From the NCBI GenBank assembly GCA_964385405.1, contig CAYLOT010000007.1:44425-108424 (forward strand): a stretch of DNA of 64,000 nucleotides, written 5' to 3'. A model generated the notes under the pieces. The model saw only the letters and a list, made by a program, of their open reading frames with translations. It did not search any database and had not been told where the DNA came from. Of the stretch, positions 18,313 to 26,615 are shown one piece after another (the first letter of the stretch is position 1; each line of letters starts with the position of its first letter). Made by a program: the position numbers and the translations under genes. This DNA is from CAIZGX01 sp964385405 (GTDB lineage Bacteria; Bacteroidota; Bacteroidia; Flavobacteriales_D; Sanyastnellaceae).

Positions 18313-19851
18313 ATGAAAATGAAATTGAAGTCCTTGTTGTTTTTTCTTCTGTTTACTTCAGTCCTGGTTGCTTTTGGTCAACCGACAGCTTATCCAACTG
18401 GCTTTGGATTCACGCGTTCTGCAAGGGAAGCAGCAATGAAGACAGATTCCACAATTTTTCTTTCCATGCAACCTTACATGCGAAGTGATTTACCTCTGTC
18501 GAAGATGGAGGGAGAGTTGAAAGACAGTGTTAAAATTTATCATGATGTAGCCGCTATAGCATTGAGAAAGCACATCTTTGAGTACAATGAAGGTGATGTT
18601 CACATTCATATGAATTTTCTATACAACATAGGTGGCGGTAAAGATTTTACAGACACATTGAATTATCCGCGTTCGAAAAGGATAATTACCAATACACGGG
18701 GGTTGTGGGTTCAGGCAGATTTTGGAGAAAAGGTCTCAGTTGAAACTGGATTCTACGAAAGTCAAGAGTATATGCCAAAGTATTTGAAGAATTATGTTGA
18801 CAGTTTAGGAGTGATTCCGGGGTTTGGCCGAGATAAGGATTTCACAATTATTCGCGACGTAGTCGATTATTCATCGTCCTTCTCAAGAATCACCGTTCAA
18901 CCGATAAAGGCGATGAGATTTCACATGGGGTATGGAAAGCATAAGATTGGAAACGGTTATCGGTCCTTATTGTGGTCAGATGGAATGTATAATTACCCCT
19001 ATGTTCAGTTTGATATTACAAAAGGAAAATTGAGGTATTCGCATGTTTGGAATGTGATGCAAAGCTTAGAGCGCTTGCCTTTGGGAGATACTCCGGAATC
19101 TACTTTTAGAAGGAAAGCAGGTAGTTTTTCATACTTGAGTTGGAAGCCAACATCGAAGGTAGAACTTTCACTCTTTGAATCTGTAATTTGGAATAGGTAT
19201 GATTCAAGTCTTTTGCCACAAGCCCTGCCTGTAAATTTTTACTCTCCTTTGATTGGAACAGGTTTTACTCAAGCGAATTCAACAAGAAACAATTTTAATG
19301 TGGGCGTTGATGCGAGTGTGAAATTGTCAAAGACCGTTGAATTTTATGCTCAAGCTTATGCCGATGCTTTAGGGGATTACAAGAAGAATGGAGCACTACA
19401 ACTGGGTATACAGTCTTATAATTTAGGAGTGAAAAATTTCGATTTGGGATTTGAATACAATCGTGTTCAAAGCGACGTTTATTCATTTGCTGCGCTTTAC
19501 ACCGATGCCACGCATATGAACCAGACAGTTGGACATCCGCTGAACAACATGTATGAATATGTTTTGCGATCACGCTACCGTTACGGAAGATATTTCGCAG
19601 GTGTTAAATGGAACTACATTGTTCAGAATAGATTGGAAGAACGCAACGAAGAGCCGATGTGGATCAATCGAAATTTAAAGCAGTGGGATGTAGAATTGGG
19701 ATATTGGATTAATCCCAAAACAAACTCTGAGTTTATAATTTCTTATTCTGATAGAATAGATGACAAATCGAATGATTTGGTGAAGCAACATGCAACAATT
19801 CTCATGTTCGGAATTCGTACGGGATTGCATGCGGTGTATCGCGATTTTTGA
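18313..19851 (+). CDS. Outer-membrane beta-barrel protein, RemB/Wzi-like
   Basis: A 512-residue protein with a signal peptide ending VAFGQ and a mature part rich in alternating, aromatic beta strands that ends in VYRDF, as outer-membrane barrels do. The segment FHMGYGKHKIGNGYRSLLWSDG resembles the capsule-assembly Wzi family and the flavobacterial gliding protein RemB. Such proteins anchor or organise surface polysaccharide; RemB affects gliding. The gene follows the permease by 6 bp and precedes a WecA/MraY-type glycan transferase, which fits an envelope-glycan role. The specific function is inference from family resemblance. ATG 18313 is chosen over a TTG three bases earlier. Confidence 0.75.
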   Translation: MKMKLKSLLFFLLFTSVLVAFGQPTAYPTGFGFTRSAREAAMKTDSTIFLSMQPYMRSDLPLSKMEGELKDSVKIYHDVAAIALRKHIFEYNEGDVHIHMNFLYNIGGGKDFTDTLNYPRSKRIITNTRGLWVQADFGEKVSVETGFYESQEYMPKYLKNYVDSLGVIPGFGRDKDFTIIRDVVDYSSSFSRITVQPIKAMRFHMGYGKHKIGNGYRSLLWSDGMYNYPYVQFDITKGKLRYSHVWNVMQSLERLPLGDTPESTFRRKAGSFSYLSWKPTSKVELSLFESVIWNRYDSSLLPQALPVNFYSPLIGTGFTQANSTRNNFNVGVDASVKLSKTVEFYAQAYADALGDYKKNGALQLGIQSYNLGVKNFDLGFEYNRVQSDVYSFAALYTDATHMNQTVGHPLNNMYEYVLRSRYRYGRYFAGVKWNYIVQNRLEERNEEPMWINRNLKQWDVELGYWINPKTNSEFIISYSDRIDDKSNDLVKQHATILMFGIRTGLHAVYRDF

Positions 19852-19852
19852 A

Positions 19853-19860
19853 TACATTTG
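19853..19860 (+). promoter_or_regulatory. Candidate -7 box for the WecA/MraY-type gene
   Basis: TACATTTG overlaps the stop region of the upstream barrel gene and lies 22 bp before the TTG start. No clear -33 element is visible. Confidence 0.35.
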
Positions 19861-19882
19861 ATTCAACCTAACCGGCACTGAA

Positions 19883-20971
19883 TTGAAAGATATCGTCTTC
19901 GCATTTCTAAGCGCTTTTGTCATTGTCTTATTGGCAACCCCGCCTCTTATTAAAGTGGCGAAGATGAAACATTTGGTAGATGAGCCAAGCAACGAGAGAA
20001 AGCTCCATCGCAAGAGCATTCCTACCCTGGGAGGAATTCTAATTTTTGCGGCTACAATTATTTCTTATTGCTTGTGGTTCCCATCACGTGACGCATGGGA
20101 ATTGGGAGCTAACTACAATCCACTTCAGGCATTGAATGAATTCAAATATATCTTGGCATCAATGTTTGCACTATTTTTTATTGGCTTAAAGGACGATATT
20201 GTTGGAGTGGATCCCTTGAAAAAAATGGCAGTTCACGTTTTAGTAGGGCTCACATTGGTAGTGCTTGCAGATATTCGATTAACAGAATTCTGGGGGTTGT
20301 TCGAAGTAGATAAACTTCCTTACGGGTTGAGTGTAATTCTTTCCATTTTCATTTATATAGTTATAGTGAATGCCATAAACCTCATTGATGGTGTGGACGG
20401 ACTCGCCGGAGGTATTGGTCTAATTGGAAGTGTGACTTTCACACTTTGGTTTTATAAAACTGGCGATATGCCGCTTGCTTTGTTGGCCGTTGGATTAGCC
20501 GGTTCGCTGTTTGGTTTTTTAATATTTAATTTCCAGCCGGCTCGAATTTTTATGGGTGATTCGGGATCCTTGATTATTGGGATTTGTATGTATGTTTTAG
20601 CCATGAAATTGATTGAATTTCCACCTTCGAAATTATCTGTTGTGATGCAGATTGTATCGAAGCCAATTTTCGCAATGGCTATTCTAGCCTATCCACTAAT
20701 TGATACATTGCGCGTTTTTACCATTCGCATTTTAAATGGAAAATCACCTTTTCTGGCCGATAAAAACCATATACACCATCGATTATTGGCCTTAGGTCTG
20801 AAGCATTATCAGGTGTCATTTGTACTTTATGCATACACCTTGCTAATTATCGGAACAACTTTTCTTATGCCTCCGCAAACACCGAACATTTCGTTTTTGG
20901 CGGTTGGAAGTATAGCCATAGTTTTAGCCAATGTGCCTTTTTTGATTCCCAAGAAAAATCAACTGAAATAA
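19883..20971 (+). CDS. MraY/WecA family undecaprenyl-phosphate glycosylphosphotransferase
   Basis: A 362-residue polytopic enzyme that transfers a sugar-1-phosphate from a UDP-sugar to undecaprenyl phosphate, the first step in building lipid-linked O-antigen or other glycans. Family motifs are all present: FIGLKDDIVG, NAINLIDGVDGLAGG, ARIFMGDSGS and the HIHHRLLALG loop. About eleven membrane helices are visible. The HIHH form points to WecA-like enzymes and away from MraY. The start is TTG at 19883; no ATG is available in frame nearby. The 3' end overlaps the convergent sigma-54 activator gene by 13 bp. Confidence 0.9.
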   Translation: MKDIVFAFLSAFVIVLLATPPLIKVAKMKHLVDEPSNERKLHRKSIPTLGGILIFAATIISYCLWFPSRDAWELGANYNPLQALNEFKYILASMFALFFIGLKDDIVGVDPLKKMAVHVLVGLTLVVLADIRLTEFWGLFEVDKLPYGLSVILSIFIYIVIVNAINLIDGVDGLAGGIGLIGSVTFTLWFYKTGDMPLALLAVGLAGSLFGFLIFNFQPARIFMGDSGSLIIGICMYVLAMKLIEFPPSKLSVVMQIVSKPIFAMAILAYPLIDTLRVFTIRILNGKSPFLADKNHIHHRLLALGLKHYQVSFVLYAYTLLIIGTTFLMPPQTPNISFLAVGSIAIVLANVPFLIPKKNQLK

Positions 20972-22131
20972 GGAGTAGCATACTGCTTTACAGCCTTCTC
21001 ATCTATTGTATTTCCGGAAAGAATAATTAATCGTTCAATCACATTTCTGAATTCACGAATATTTCCGGTCCAATCATGTTGTTGAAGCGCTTTCAATGCA
21101 GCAGCATTGATACTCTTTTTAGGTTGTCCGTATTCGTCTGCAATTTGTTGAAGGAAATGTTCGGCCAATAAAGGAAGATCGTCTTTTCGTTCGTTTAATG
21201 AAGGTACCTTGATTACGATTACTGAAAGTCTGTGATATAAGTCTTCTCGGAAATTGCCTGCAGCAATTTCTTTTTTCAAATCTTTGTTTGTTGCTGCAAG
21301 AATTCGAACATTTACCTTCATGTCTTTTTCGCCACCAACTCGAGTAATTTTATTTTCTTGAAGTGCGCGTAAAACTTTGGCTTGTGCAGAGAGTGACATG
21401 TCTCCAATTTCATCGAGAAACAACGTGCCGTTGTCTGCTAACTCAAACTTTCCAGGTTTTGTTTTTACAGCAGAGGTGAAGGCTCCTTTTTCGTGACCGA
21501 ACAATTCGCTTTCAATCAATTCTGACGGAATAGCTGCGCAGTTTACTTCAACAAAAGCCTGAGATGATCTGTTGCTCTTTTCGTGAAGTTGACGAGCGAC
21601 CAATTCCTTTCCACATCCGTTTCCACCCGTTATTAGAACGCGCGCGTCGGTTGGAGCAACTGTATCAATCATCTTGATAATTTCAAGAATTGATTTACTT
21701 TCACCAATGATGTTCGAGCCAAAGACTTTGTTCAGTTTCTTTTTAAGTGTTTTGGTTTCTTTAACAAGCGCGTCGTGTTTGTTGGCGTTTCTGGTTGAAA
21801 CTAAAACACGATTTAAATCCAGTGGTTTCTGAATGAAGTCATACGCCCCGCGTTTAATGGCTTCCACCGCAGTATCAATGGTGCCATGTCCGGTAATCAT
21901 GACTACAGGAACTTGAATTTCCTCCTTTTTCAATTCAGATAAAAAATCGAGCCCATCGAGCTTGGGCATTTTAATGTCGCAAAAGATTAAATCGAAAGAT
22001 TCTTTGAGAACCATTTTCAAAGCGGTTTCTCCATCAGGCGCTTCGGAAATAGTGAATCCTTCGTATTCGAGTACTTCTTTCAGTGCGCTGCGAATGGCAG
22101 CTTCGTCGTCGACAATTAGAATTTTTGACAT
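20959..22131 (-). CDS. Sigma-54-dependent response regulator lacking a C-terminal HTH
   Basis: A 390-residue NtrC-type activator. The receiver domain has its phospho-acceptor Asp52 in LIFCDIKMP. The AAA+ domain (about 140-370) has a Walker A GGNGCGKE, the sigma-54 contact loop as GAFTSA (the usual form is GAFTGA), and LFLDEIGDM. The protein stops shortly after the AAA+ lid, at DEKAVKQYATPYFS, with no Fis-type DNA-binding helix-turn-helix. I recall Bacteroidota relatives of similar length, so this is probably a lineage feature and not a truncation. The start is ATG 22131 (MSKILIVDDE). No partner kinase is adjacent. Confidence 0.9.
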   Translation of the reverse strand: MSKILIVDDEAAIRSALKEVLEYEGFTISEAPDGETALKMVLKESFDLIFCDIKMPKLDGLDFLSELKKEEIQVPVVMITGHGTIDTAVEAIKRGAYDFIQKPLDLNRVLVSTRNANKHDALVKETKTLKKKLNKVFGSNIIGESKSILEIIKMIDTVAPTDARVLITGGNGCGKELVARQLHEKSNRSSQAFVEVNCAAIPSELIESELFGHEKGAFTSAVKTKPGKFELADNGTLFLDEIGDMSLSAQAKVLRALQENKITRVGGEKDMKVNVRILAATNKDLKKEIAAGNFREDLYHRLSVIVIKVPSLNERKDDLPLLAEHFLQQIADEYGQPKKSINAAALKALQQHDWTGNIREFRNVIERLIILSGNTIDEKAVKQYATPYFS

Positions 22132-22146
22132 GTTAAAGGCTTTTCG

Positions 22147-22154
22147 CAAAAGTA
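22147..22154 (-). promoter_or_regulatory. Candidate -7 box for the sigma-54 activator gene
   Basis: TACTTTTG on the minus strand, 15 bp before the ATG at 22131. It lies back to back with the uvrD-type promoter at 22222. Confidence 0.4.
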
Positions 22155-22221
22155 GCGCAAAGCGTTGATAAGTTTCTTCGGGAAAGTGCAAGTTTTGGCG
22201 GGGTGTTCAATCTTGGAAAAG

Positions 22222-22229
22222 TATCTTTG
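22222..22229 (+). promoter_or_regulatory. Candidate -7 box immediately before the UvrD-type helicase
   Basis: TATCTTTG, an exact TAnnTTTG match, is followed by CGAG and the GTG start at 22234. This supports GTG 22234 over a TTG at 22165, which would lie upstream of the promoter. Confidence 0.45.
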
Positions 22230-22233
22230 CGAG

Positions 22234-24591
22234 GTGAGTCAAAGAGATTTTTTAAGTGAGTTGAACGACGCTCAGCGTGCAGCAGCTCGTCACATTTCAG
22301 GTCCATTAATGGTAATTGCAGGAGCGGGTTCGGGAAAGACCCGTGTCTTAACTTACCGCATTGCACACATGATTCAGAATGGGGTAGATCCATTCAGTAT
22401 TCTGTCTTTAACCTTTACCAATAAGGCAGCACGCGAGATGAAAGAGCGTATTGCTCATCTAATGGGTGAAGACAATGCGCGGAACATATGGATGGGTACT
22501 TTTCACAGCGTATTCGCGCGCATTCTTCGTTCAGAGGCTGATCGAATTGGTTACCCAAGAAATTTTAGCATTTACGACACAGCAGACAGCAAAGGGCTCA
22601 TTAAAGATATTTTGAAAGAGATGTCGCTCGACGATAAAATCTATAAACCAGGAATGGTTCAGAGTCGCATTTCTTCCTGCAAGAATAACTTAATTGGTGC
22701 GGCAGATTATCCTGAACAAATTGAATTGGTTTCAGATGACCATGCTGCAAAGCGCCCAATGATGGCAGAGATTTTCAGAAAGTATGATCAGCGCTTATTT
22801 CAGGCAGGTGCAATGGATTTCGATGATTTACTTTTCAAGACGAATGTCTTGTTTCGTGATCATGCCGATGTACTTCACAGGTATCAGCATAAGTTTCAGT
22901 TCATCATGGTAGATGAGTATCAAGACACTAACTTCTCGCAATACCTTATTGTAAAGCAATTGGCTGCTGTGCATGAAAATCTATGTGTTGTTGGTGACGA
23001 CGCTCAGAGTATCTATGCGTTCCGCGGTGCGAACATTCAGAATATTCTGAACTTCAGAAAGGATTATCCCGACTATTCGTTGTACAAACTGGAACAGAAC
23101 TATCGTTCGACGAAGGTCATTGTAGAGGCGGCGAATTCCATCATCGGAAACAACAAGAATCAGATTAAGAAGAACGTTTGGACAGCGAATGTAGAAGGAA
23201 ATAAAATACGTTTGCATCAAGCGCCAACAGACAATGAAGAAGGTATGTTCGTAGCGAACACCATTTTCAAATTACAGAAAGAAGAAGGGGGAACTTACCA
23301 CGACTTTGCAGTTCTTTACCGCACCAATGCGCAATCTCGTGCCATGGAAGAAGCGTTAAGGAAGTTGAACATTCCCTATAAAATTTACGGAGGCTTAAGT
23401 TTCTATCAGCGCAAAGAGATCAAAGATTTGTTGGCTTATTTCCGTTTAACTGCGAACCATAAAGACGAAGAAGCTCTGAAACGGGTAATTAATTATCCTG
23501 CTCGTGGAATAGGAAAAACAACGTTAGAGAAATTGATCGTTGGAGCTTCCGAACGTGAAATAAGTATTTGGGAAATGATTGCACGTTGTTTTGAAGTTGG
23601 AATTTCAGGCGCTGTTGCGAATAAACTCAACGAGTTTGTAACCATGATTCAAAGCTTCGCAACAGAGCTTACCACCAAGCCTGCTTACGATCTCGGTATG
23701 CACATTGCTGCAGCTTCTGGCTTGTTGGTAGAAGTGAATGCAGACCGCACGCCCGAAGGAGTAGCACGCGTAGAGAACATTCAAGAGTTACTCGCCGGAT
23801 TAAAAGAATTCTCTGAAAGAGAAACTGAAGATGGATCCATGCCTTCGCTCTCTGACTTCCTAATAGATGTGGCCCTGCTCACAGACACGGAAAGCACAGA
23901 TGTGGATGAATCGAAGAGCGTTTCGCTTATGACCATTCACTCTGCGAAAGGTCTAGAGTTTCCAAATGTATTCATTGTTGGCATGGAAGAAAATCTCTTT
24001 CCATCACAAATGTCGCTCAACGCCCGTGAAGACCTCGAGGAAGAGCGAAGACTCCTTTATGTTGCACTTACTCGCGCCGAAAAGAGAGCCTTCCTTACAT
24101 ATGCTAACTCAAGATTCAAATGGGGGCAGTTCACCTACTGCGAACCGTCGCGATTTATAGAAGAGATAGACGAAAAGTTTCTAGAAACCACCTCTGGCAA
24201 GAAATCTTCACCCCAGACGAAGTCGTTCGATTTTGGTGCTGAAAGAAAAAAGTTCAGCGGAGGTATAAACCAATTGCCGCTTCAAGAAAAGCCGAAATCT
24301 TCTTTTCCTCCGCCTTCATCTTCTCCAGTGCCCCCGACACCTCCACCAATAGACACCAGTAAATTGAAGAAGGTTGACATGAGTGCTCCTGTTCCGCTAC
24401 CCGAAGGAGATTGGGCTTTGCCTCATGAAATACAGGTTGGTGTAGAGGTTCAACATGAGAAATTCGGAAAAGGAAAAGTTGTCAAGGTGGAAGGAGAGAG
24501 CCCGAATGAAAAGGCAACAGTGTTCTTTCCGTCAGAAGGGCAAAAGCAATTGTTGTTGAAATTCGCCAAACTGAAAATTGTAGGCGCTTAA
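22234..24591 (+). CDS. UvrD/PcrA-type ATP-dependent DNA helicase
   Basis: A 785-residue superfamily 1A helicase. The Q-motif region LNDAQRAA, Walker A GAGSGKTRVLTYR, Walker B VDEYQDTN, DDAQSIYAFRGA (motif III), YRS (motif IV), HSAKGLEFPNVFIVG (motif V) and VALTRAEKRA (motif VI) are all present. The C-terminus has a Pro-rich linker and the VQHEKFGKGKVVKVEG Tudor-like tail typical of PcrA, which contacts RNA polymerase. It would act in nucleotide excision repair and in removing proteins from DNA. I chose GTG 22234 because the family N-terminus and a -7 box both point there; a TTG at 22165 would add 23 residues. Confidence 0.93.
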   Translation: MSQRDFLSELNDAQRAAARHISGPLMVIAGAGSGKTRVLTYRIAHMIQNGVDPFSILSLTFTNKAAREMKERIAHLMGEDNARNIWMGTFHSVFARILRSEADRIGYPRNFSIYDTADSKGLIKDILKEMSLDDKIYKPGMVQSRISSCKNNLIGAADYPEQIELVSDDHAAKRPMMAEIFRKYDQRLFQAGAMDFDDLLFKTNVLFRDHADVLHRYQHKFQFIMVDEYQDTNFSQYLIVKQLAAVHENLCVVGDDAQSIYAFRGANIQNILNFRKDYPDYSLYKLEQNYRSTKVIVEAANSIIGNNKNQIKKNVWTANVEGNKIRLHQAPTDNEEGMFVANTIFKLQKEEGGTYHDFAVLYRTNAQSRAMEEALRKLNIPYKIYGGLSFYQRKEIKDLLAYFRLTANHKDEEALKRVINYPARGIGKTTLEKLIVGASEREISIWEMIARCFEVGISGAVANKLNEFVTMIQSFATELTTKPAYDLGMHIAAASGLLVEVNADRTPEGVARVENIQELLAGLKEFSERETEDGSMPSLSDFLIDVALLTDTESTDVDESKSVSLMTIHSAKGLEFPNVFIVGMEENLFPSQMSLNAREDLEEERRLLYVALTRAEKRAFLTYANSRFKWGQFTYCEPSRFIEEIDEKFLETTSGKKSSPQTKSFDFGAERKKFSGGINQLPLQEKPKSSFPPPSSSPVPPTPPPIDTSKLKKVDMSAPVPLPEGDWALPHEIQVGVEVQHEKFGKGKVVKVEGESPNEKATVFFPSEGQKQLLLKFAKLKIVGA

Positions 24592-24607
24592 TTGTAGTGT
24601 ATATTTG
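24578..24607 (+). promoter_or_regulatory. Promoter for the DUF4290 gene
   Basis: A -33 TTG at 24578-24580 and an exact -7 TATATTTG at 24600-24607, separated by 19 bp. This is the best full match to the Bacteroidota primary-sigma promoter in the window. The ATG follows 22 bp later. Confidence 0.6.
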
Positions 24608-24629
24608 TTAGACCTCATTTAAATTTATT

Positions 24630-25313
24630 ATGAATCCCCACCGCTTTCAGAAGCCAGATGTTGTTGTGCCGTTAGAGATGAATAGTGCGCGCCCTGAAAT
24701 TACGCTCCCGGAATATGGAAGAAATATTCAGAAGATGGTGCAGTACGCGCTTACGCTTGAAGATCGCGATGAGCGCGCCCGTTGTTGTAAAGCCATTATT
24801 TCTGTAATGGGTCAGTTGTTTCCCTATTTGCGTGATATGGAAGATTTCAATCATAAACTTTGGGATCATTTACACATCATGAGCGGATTCCAGTTAGATG
24901 TAGACTCTCCGTATCCAAAGCCAGAACCGGCCCAGTTTGCTGTCAAACCAGAGCGCGTGAGCTATCCGCAAGGAGCAGTAAAGTTTGGACACTACGGAAG
25001 GTATGTAGAGAAGATGATTGACAAATGTGTTGGAATGGAAGACGGTGAAGAAAAAATGAATTTCACCAAATCCATTGCAACGCTCATGAAACAAAACGCA
25101 TTAAACTGGAATCGAGCTACTATTACAGATGATGTAATTCTTGAAGACTTGAAGTACTTGAGCGGTGGAAAACTATCTGTAGAGAATATTCAAGAGATTC
25201 ATGCAGTGAAAACAATTCAAGGATCGAAATACAACGACTTCATTGAAGACGGTTTTCGAAACAACAAGAAGCGTAACAACAACAAGAAGAAAAAATTCAA
25301 GAAAAAATACTAA
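24630..25313 (+). CDS. DUF4290 domain-containing protein
   Basis: A 227-residue soluble protein of the Bacteroidota-specific DUF4290 family. The family pattern LPEYGRNIQKMV and a repeated GHYGRYVEKMI segment suggest two related helical halves (about 26-85 and 120-185). The C-terminus is a very basic, probably disordered tail (RNNKKRNNNKKKKFKKKY), which suggests contact with nucleic acid. The function is unknown. It follows the helicase gene by 38 bp but has its own well-formed promoter. Confidence 0.88.
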   Translation: MNPHRFQKPDVVVPLEMNSARPEITLPEYGRNIQKMVQYALTLEDRDERARCCKAIISVMGQLFPYLRDMEDFNHKLWDHLHIMSGFQLDVDSPYPKPEPAQFAVKPERVSYPQGAVKFGHYGRYVEKMIDKCVGMEDGEEKMNFTKSIATLMKQNALNWNRATITDDVILEDLKYLSGGKLSVENIQEIHAVKTIQGSKYNDFIEDGFRNNKKRNNNKKKKFKKKY

Positions 25314-25328
25314 GACGGTGTATTCTAG

Positions 25329-25907
25329 ATGACGCTTCTTGAAGACATACAGCATGGAATTTTTCATATCATAAACAAGAGTGCGGTAGATCACATCTTG
25401 TTTTTGTGGGTGCTCGCAATTGGACTCACCTTTAACGACCGAAGGATGTTGTTGTGGTCGGTTACCGGTTTTACGTTAGGGCATGCGCTGGCTGCTGTTG
25501 CTGTTGTTTTTTCTTTGCCAATGCTTTCTTTGAACTGGGTTGAATTTGCCATTCCTCTTACTATTTTCATTCGAGGTGTTCAGCGATTGATTTCTCCGTC
25601 GGAAACCTCAACCTTACCATGGAAAACTGTTTCTGTAATTGCCTTGTTTGGATTTATTCACGGCTCTGCTATTTCAACCGAGTTGAAAATGACATTGATG
25701 AAAGATGATAGTTTGGCGGGAAAGCTAATAGGTTTTAACATAGGTGTTGAGTTGGGTCAGTTGATTTGCATAGCTGTGATATTGGTTATTTCTATAACTC
25801 TGAATAAACTTCTTCGGATACACACGCATATGGTCACTCGAATTTTGTTGGTTCCTGTAATTATATATGCAGTTTTCTTGTCCTACATTAATTTTCCATT
25901 GAACTAA
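25329..25907 (+). CDS. HupE/UreJ-like membrane protein
   Basis: A 192-residue protein with about six membrane helices. The HupE/UreJ_2 family pattern is visible: VDHILFLW (residues 19-26), TLGHALA, GFIHG and FNIGVELGQ, in which helix histidines and a glutamate may bind a metal ion. HupE and UreJ proteins are linked to nickel transport for hydrogenase and urease, but neither enzyme is encoded here, so the metal and role are uncertain. It starts 15 bp after DUF4290 and ends 12 bp before yidD. Confidence 0.8.
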   Translation: MTLLEDIQHGIFHIINKSAVDHILFLWVLAIGLTFNDRRMLLWSVTGFTLGHALAAVAVVFSLPMLSLNWVEFAIPLTIFIRGVQRLISPSETSTLPWKTVSVIALFGFIHGSAISTELKMTLMKDDSLAGKLIGFNIGVELGQLICIAVILVISITLNKLLRIHTHMVTRILLVPVIIYAVFLSYINFPLN

Positions 25908-25919
25908 ATACGAGTAACT

Positions 25920-26171
25920 TTGTCTAAGTTTTTAAGATGGCTTTTCATTTTGCCAATTCGCTTCTATCAGGGTTTTATTTCTCCTTGGTTAGGTTCGAAT
26001 TGCAGGTATCAGCCAACATGCAGTGCATACACAGCTGAGGCTATTCAAGAATGGGGAGTAGTTAAAGGAATATATTTAGGAGGAAAGCGCATATTAAGTT
26101 GTCATCCTTGGGGAAAAAGTGGCTATGATCCGGTGCCAAGAAAAACGGATGTAAATGGAAAAATTAAATAG
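25920..26171 (+). CDS. yidD: Membrane protein insertion efficiency factor YidD
   Basis: An 83-residue member of the YidD family, which assists membrane protein insertion by YidC. The conserved YQGFISPWLGSNCRYQPTCS motif and the later CHPWGKSGYDPVP signature are complete. The start is TTG at 25920; the in-frame stop lies five codons upstream and no ATG exists, so TTG is required. It is usually next to rnpA and yidC; here it sits between the HupE-like gene and a small lipoprotein gene. Confidence 0.93.
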   Translation: MSKFLRWLFILPIRFYQGFISPWLGSNCRYQPTCSAYTAEAIQEWGVVKGIYLGGKRILSCHPWGKSGYDPVPRKTDVNGKIK

Positions 26172-26177
26172 TGTAAT

Positions 26178-26615
26178 ATGAAAAAGTTAGCAGTGGTTTT
26201 AGGAGTGGCTCTGACAATAGGTTTAACAGCTTGTTTCGATTCGGAAACAGAAATTTTAAAGCAAGCACGCACAACTCAGCAGGGTGTTCTTTCAAAACAA
26301 AATGCATTGGTTGCCGATTTGGATAAAGAGATAGCTGCGGCCGAGAAAGAGATTTCTTCATTAACTCAAAATCCATTGGACAGCGCAGGAGTAATTCGTG
26401 TGAATGAGCTTTCTGAACGTGTTTCTATGATTAACTCATTGAAAGATGAAGTGGTAAATTACAAATTGAATCTGAAAGAGATTCCAGAAGGAGCTGCCAT
26501 TAAGGATGATGCGTTTTTTAAAGACATGAAGGACGAGCAAGTTTTAAAGTTAGCAAAAGAGCAAGATTCCTTGTTTAATATCTTAAAGTCTCAAGTTGAA
26601 TCTGAATTGTTATAA
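26178..26615 (+). CDS. Small lipoprotein with coiled-coil region
   Basis: A 145-residue predicted lipoprotein with lipobox LTAC and lipidated Cys19. The mature part (about 25-80) is rich in heptad-like Glu, Lys, Leu and Ile, which suggests a coiled coil. It belongs to no family I can name. It lies 6 bp after yidD, and its stop overlaps the hemB start (TAATG), so it is translated together with hemB; no functional link to heme synthesis is evident. Confidence 0.8.
   Translation: MKKLAVVLGVALTIGLTACFDSETEILKQARTTQQGVLSKQNALVADLDKEIAAAEKEISSLTQNPLDSAGVIRVNELSERVSMINSLKDEVVNYKLNLKEIPEGAAIKDDAFFKDMKDEQVLKLAKEQDSLFNILKSQVESELL

Noticed and set aside
22165..22233. TTG at 22165 as the start of the UvrD-type helicase
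   Set aside because: The extra 23 residues do not resemble the family N-terminus and would lie upstream of the -7 box at 22222.
25915..25922. TAACTTTG as a promoter for yidD
   Set aside because: The box overlaps the TTG start codon itself, so transcription would begin inside the coding sequence; yidD is more likely transcribed with the gene 12 bp upstream.
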